From: Actinomycetota bacterium
Lineage (GTDB): Bacteria; Actinomycetota; Acidimicrobiia; Acidimicrobiales; JAFATL01
DNA: 7,470 nt
Assembly (NCBI GenBank): GCA_019243975.1
Contig: JAFATL010000113.1
Span: 1 to 7,470 of the forward strand
Reading direction: 5' to 3'
The notes under the pieces were generated by a model. The model searched no databases and had not been told where the DNA came from. It was given only the letters and a program-made list of their open reading frames with translations. A program made the position numbers and the translations under genes. Shown piece after piece: positions 5,511 through 7,470 of this stretch. The stretch's first letter is position 1; each line of letters opens with the position of its first letter.

Positions 5511-7223
5511 GTGGCCGCCGGGGGCGAGGCACCCAAACCGAAGCGAGTTGCACCCCGCCGGCAGCGGGGTGAGCCGCTGCGCGCCAAAGGCCGGCGGCCG
5601 ACCAAACGGGCGGCGGCCGGGGCGCTTCGTACGCTGCCCACGAAGGACAAGCGCACCGACGCACCCGTGGTGCTGTCGTGCATGGGCGTCAGCGTGCGGT
5701 TCGGCGGCCTGGCCGCGTTGGCCGACGTCGACCTGCTGGTACGCGAAGGCGAGATCGTGGGGCTCATCGGTCCCAACGGGGCCGGCAAGACGACGTTGAT
5801 GGAATGCATCTCGGGCTTCCAGAACGTCGTGGGTGGCTCGATCACGTGCCGCAACCAAGACGTGTTGCCCTTGCTCCCCGGCCAGCGCGCCGACCTCGGC
5901 ATCGGCCGCACGCTGCAGAACGTGAAGTTGTTCCCCTACCTCACGGTCACCGACAACGTCCGCGTCGCGCTGCACCGCCACATGCATCACGGGGTGCTGC
6001 AGGACGCGTTCCGCCTGCCGCCGGCGATCAAGGAGGAGAAGGCGATACTCGCCGAGGCCCGCCAGCTGGTCGAGCTCATCGGCATGCAGGCGTTCGCCGA
6101 GAAGTTCGCGGCCGAGCTGTCCTACGGCACCCTGCGGCTGCTCGAGCTGGCGTGCATGCTCGCCCTCAAGCCCAACCTGCTGCTGCTCGACGAGCCCGCC
6201 TCCGGCATCAGCCAGAAGGAGACCGAGGCGCTCGGTCCGCTCCTGCTGCGCATCCGCGAGCAGACGGGCGCCACCATCTTGATGATCGAGCACGACATGC
6301 CGCTGATCATGAGCCTCAGCGACTGGGTGTACGTGCTCGACGCCGGCCAGAACCTGGCCGAGGGCACGACCGACGTGGTGCAGGCCAACCCGGCGGTGAT
6401 CGAGGCCTACCTCGGCACACCTGCCGAGCAGCGCAAGGTCGCGGCCACGGCCAAGAAGCGCGGCCGGGAGGACACCAAGCGGCCGCTGCTGCTCGAGGTC
6501 GAGGGCCTCGACGTGTTCTACGACACGGTGCAGGTGCTCTACGGCGTCGACCTGCACGTGCGCAAGGGCGAGCGCATCGCCTTGCTGGGCACGAACGGCG
6601 CCGGCAAGTCGACCGTTCTCAAAGCGGCGTCCGGCCTCGTGCCGGCGCGCGCCGGCACCATCCGCTGGAAGGGCGAAGACGTGGCGTCGATGCAGGCCGA
6701 GGCGATCGTGCGCAAAGGCCTGGGCCACGTGCCCGGTGGGCGCGGTCTGTTCCCCACGCTCTCAGTCGCCGAGAACCTCCGCATGGGCGGCTACATCTAC
6801 AGCTCGCCCAAAGAGGTGCAGGAGGGCATCGAGCGCGTCGTCAACTACTTCCCCTGGATCACCGAGCGGCTGAGCCAGCCCGCCGGCACGCTGTCGGGCG
6901 GCGAGCTCCAGCAGTTGGCGACCGCCCGCGCGCTCGTCGCCCAACCCGAGCTGCTGATGATCGACGAGCTGTCGCTCGGTCTCGCGCCGGTGGTGATCGA
7001 GCGGCTGATGGACACGGTGCAGCGCCTGTGGGAGGACGAAGACCTCACCATCCTCATCGTCGAGCAGCAGGCCAGCTTTGCCTTGGGCTACACCGACCGC
7101 GCCTACTTCCTCGAGAAGGGCGAGGTGCGCTACGAGGGATCCTCGGCCGGCCTGAACGAGCGCCCCGACCTGCTTCGCTCCGTCTTCCTCGCCGGCGCCT
7201 CGGCCGGCTTCGGCGGGTCATGA
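5511..7223 (+). CDS. Fused LivG-LivF-type ABC transporter ATP-binding protein
   Basis: A 570-residue polypeptide carrying both ATPases of a HAAT importer, normally two proteins (LivG and LivF) of about 240-260 residues each. It hydrolyses ATP at the inner face of the membrane to drive uptake. Domain 1 (about 53-302, LivG-like): Walker A GPNGAGKT 87-94, Q-loop Gln136 (RTLQN), signature LSYGTLR 203-209, Walker B LLLLDE 223-228, switch His261 (IEHD). A Lys/Arg-rich linker spans 305-324. Domain 2 (about 326-570, LivF-like): Walker A GTNGAGKS 360-367, VPGGRGLFP from 407, signature LSGGE 461-465, Walker B LLMIDE 481-486 followed by Leu487 where Pro is usual, and VEQQ with Gln519 at the switch-His position, as LivF proteins normally show VEQN. 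The first 50 residues are Arg/Lys/Pro/Ala-rich and not part of the fold. The GTG at 5511 has no ribosome site; GTG 5667 is an alternative start. Confidence 0.92.
   Translation: MAAGGEAPKPKRVAPRRQRGEPLRAKGRRPTKRAAAGALRTLPTKDKRTDAPVVLSCMGVSVRFGGLAALADVDLLVREGEIVGLIGPNGAGKTTLMECISGFQNVVGGSITCRNQDVLPLLPGQRADLGIGRTLQNVKLFPYLTVTDNVRVALHRHMHHGVLQDAFRLPPAIKEEKAILAEARQLVELIGMQAFAEKFAAELSYGTLRLLELACMLALKPNLLLLDEPASGISQKETEALGPLLLRIREQTGATILMIEHDMPLIMSLSDWVYVLDAGQNLAEGTTDVVQANPAVIEAYLGTPAEQRKVAATAKKRGREDTKRPLLLEVEGLDVFYDTVQVLYGVDLHVRKGERIALLGTNGAGKSTVLKAASGLVPARAGTIRWKGEDVASMQAEAIVRKGLGHVPGGRGLFPTLSVAENLRMGGYIYSSPKEVQEGIERVVNYFPWITERLSQPAGTLSGGELQQLATARALVAQPELLMIDELSLGLAPVVIERLMDTVQRLWEDEDLTILIVEQQASFALGYTDRAYFLEKGEVRYEGSSAGLNERPDLLRSVFLAGASAGFGGS
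5551..5580 (+). other. Two overlapping, mutually exclusive hairpins near the 5' end of the ATPase gene
   Basis: CACCCCGC (5551-5558) pairs perfectly with GCGGGGTG (5564-5571) around a five-base loop. GCAGCGG (5561-5567) pairs with CCGCTGC (5574-5580) around a six-base loop. The two stems share 5564-5567, so only one can form. They lie 40-70 bases past the GTG, between the receptor gene and the conserved ATPase fold. They could protect the receptor message or tune the ATPase, but short stems arise by chance in GC-rich DNA. Confidence 0.3.
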
Positions 7224-7226
7224 GGT
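7222..7226 (+). promoter_or_regulatory. Ribosome binding site of the permease gene
   Basis: GAGGT overlaps the ATPase stop codon and ends seven bases before the ATG at 7234. It decides the start in favour of 7234 over the out-of-frame ATG at 7220, and suggests translation follows on from the ATPase gene. Confidence 0.55.
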
Positions 7227-7233
7227 CGCGTCC

Positions 7234-7470
7234 ATGAGCCTGTTCCTGTCCTACCTCGCCATCGGCGTGACCGAAGGTCTCGTCTACGGCCTGCTCGCCC
7301 TTGGCATGGTGCTGATCTACAAGGGCAGCCGCACCATCAACTTCGCCCACCCGTTCTTTGGCCTCCTCACCGCGTTCGTGTGCTGGTGGCTGACCGCCAA
7401 GGCCGACTTCTTCCCGTTCACGCTCATGCCGTTCGCGGCCGGGACGCGGCCCCGGTTCGTCGTGGCTGCC
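7234..7470 (+). CDS. Branched-chain amino acid-type ABC transporter permease, LivH-like (N-terminal part only)
   Basis: The first 79 residues of an integral membrane permease that would form the channel of the importer together with a second, LivM-like permease, which may lie further right or be fused. Seen: a first hydrophobic segment (about 4-29) with GLVYGLLALGMVLIYKGSRTINFAH at 15-39. This is the family's N-terminal signature, where an ALG-LIY helix is followed by INFAHG. Here the glycine and following residues are PFFG instead of the usual GEF/GEL type, a small deviation at a normally conserved turn. A second hydrophobic segment begins near 43 (GLLTAFVCWWL). The gene starts ten bases after the ATPase stop. 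The reading frame is open to the window edge, so length and C-terminus are unknown. Confidence 0.9.
   Translation, partial: MSLFLSYLAIGVTEGLVYGLLALGMVLIYKGSRTINFAHPFFGLLTAFVCWWLTAKADFFPFTLMPFAAGTRPRFVVAA

Noticed and set aside
1..7470. Defence system, mobile-element gene cluster or CRISPR array
   Set aside because: No nuclease, helicase, toxin, integrase, transposase or regularly spaced repeat is encoded on either strand.

Overview
The window is GC-rich, densely coding chromosomal DNA, and almost all codons end in G or C. The gene content suggests an actinomycete: an F420-type luciferase-like oxidoreductase, GTG starts, weak or absent Shine-Dalgarno sequences and a branched-chain-amino-acid-type ABC transporter. 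A lineage such as Acidimicrobiia is plausible but is inference. No rRNA, tRNA, CRISPR array, transposase or phage gene was seen, and no stretch over 300 bases lacks a gene.

Left part (1-2578, minus strand): three genes lie head to tail and are read right to left. They are a two-domain GNAT-family protein, an LLM-class (probably F420-dependent) oxidoreductase 19 bases further on, and a short-chain dehydrogenase/reductase whose ATG overlaps the oxidoreductase stop (ATGA). The reductase runs off the left edge. The set looks like one operon of small-molecule redox and acyl-transfer enzymes, with no substrate readable. Inside the GNAT gene is the most unusual object in the window: a 52-base, almost perfect palindrome (2111-2162). 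It is inserted in frame in the linker between the two GNAT domains and adds 17 residues whose codons are unlike the rest of the gene.

Middle (2579-3860): a 150-base divergent gap leads to a plus-strand AhpD/carboxymuconolactone-decarboxylase-like gene (CxxC present, the usual histidine replaced by Arg). It ends four bases from the end of a convergent minus-strand gene for a small single-pass membrane protein with a Pro-rich inside and a Ser/Thr-rich tail. A second 150-base divergent gap (3711-3860) carries the likely promoter of the transporter.

Right part (3861-7470, plus strand): a HAAT-family (LivJ/LivK-like) uptake transporter. It has a substrate-binding protein held by an N-terminal membrane helix instead of a lipid anchor, a single polypeptide joining LivG-like and LivF-like ATPases, and the start of a LivH-like permease that runs off the right edge. 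Gaps of 3 and 10 bases point to one transcript. The substrate cannot be told from sequence; amino acids, amides, urea or aromatic/short-chain acids are all handled by this family.

There is no evidence of a wholly new multi-gene system. The palindromic in-frame element is the strongest lead, followed by the architecture of the transporter.
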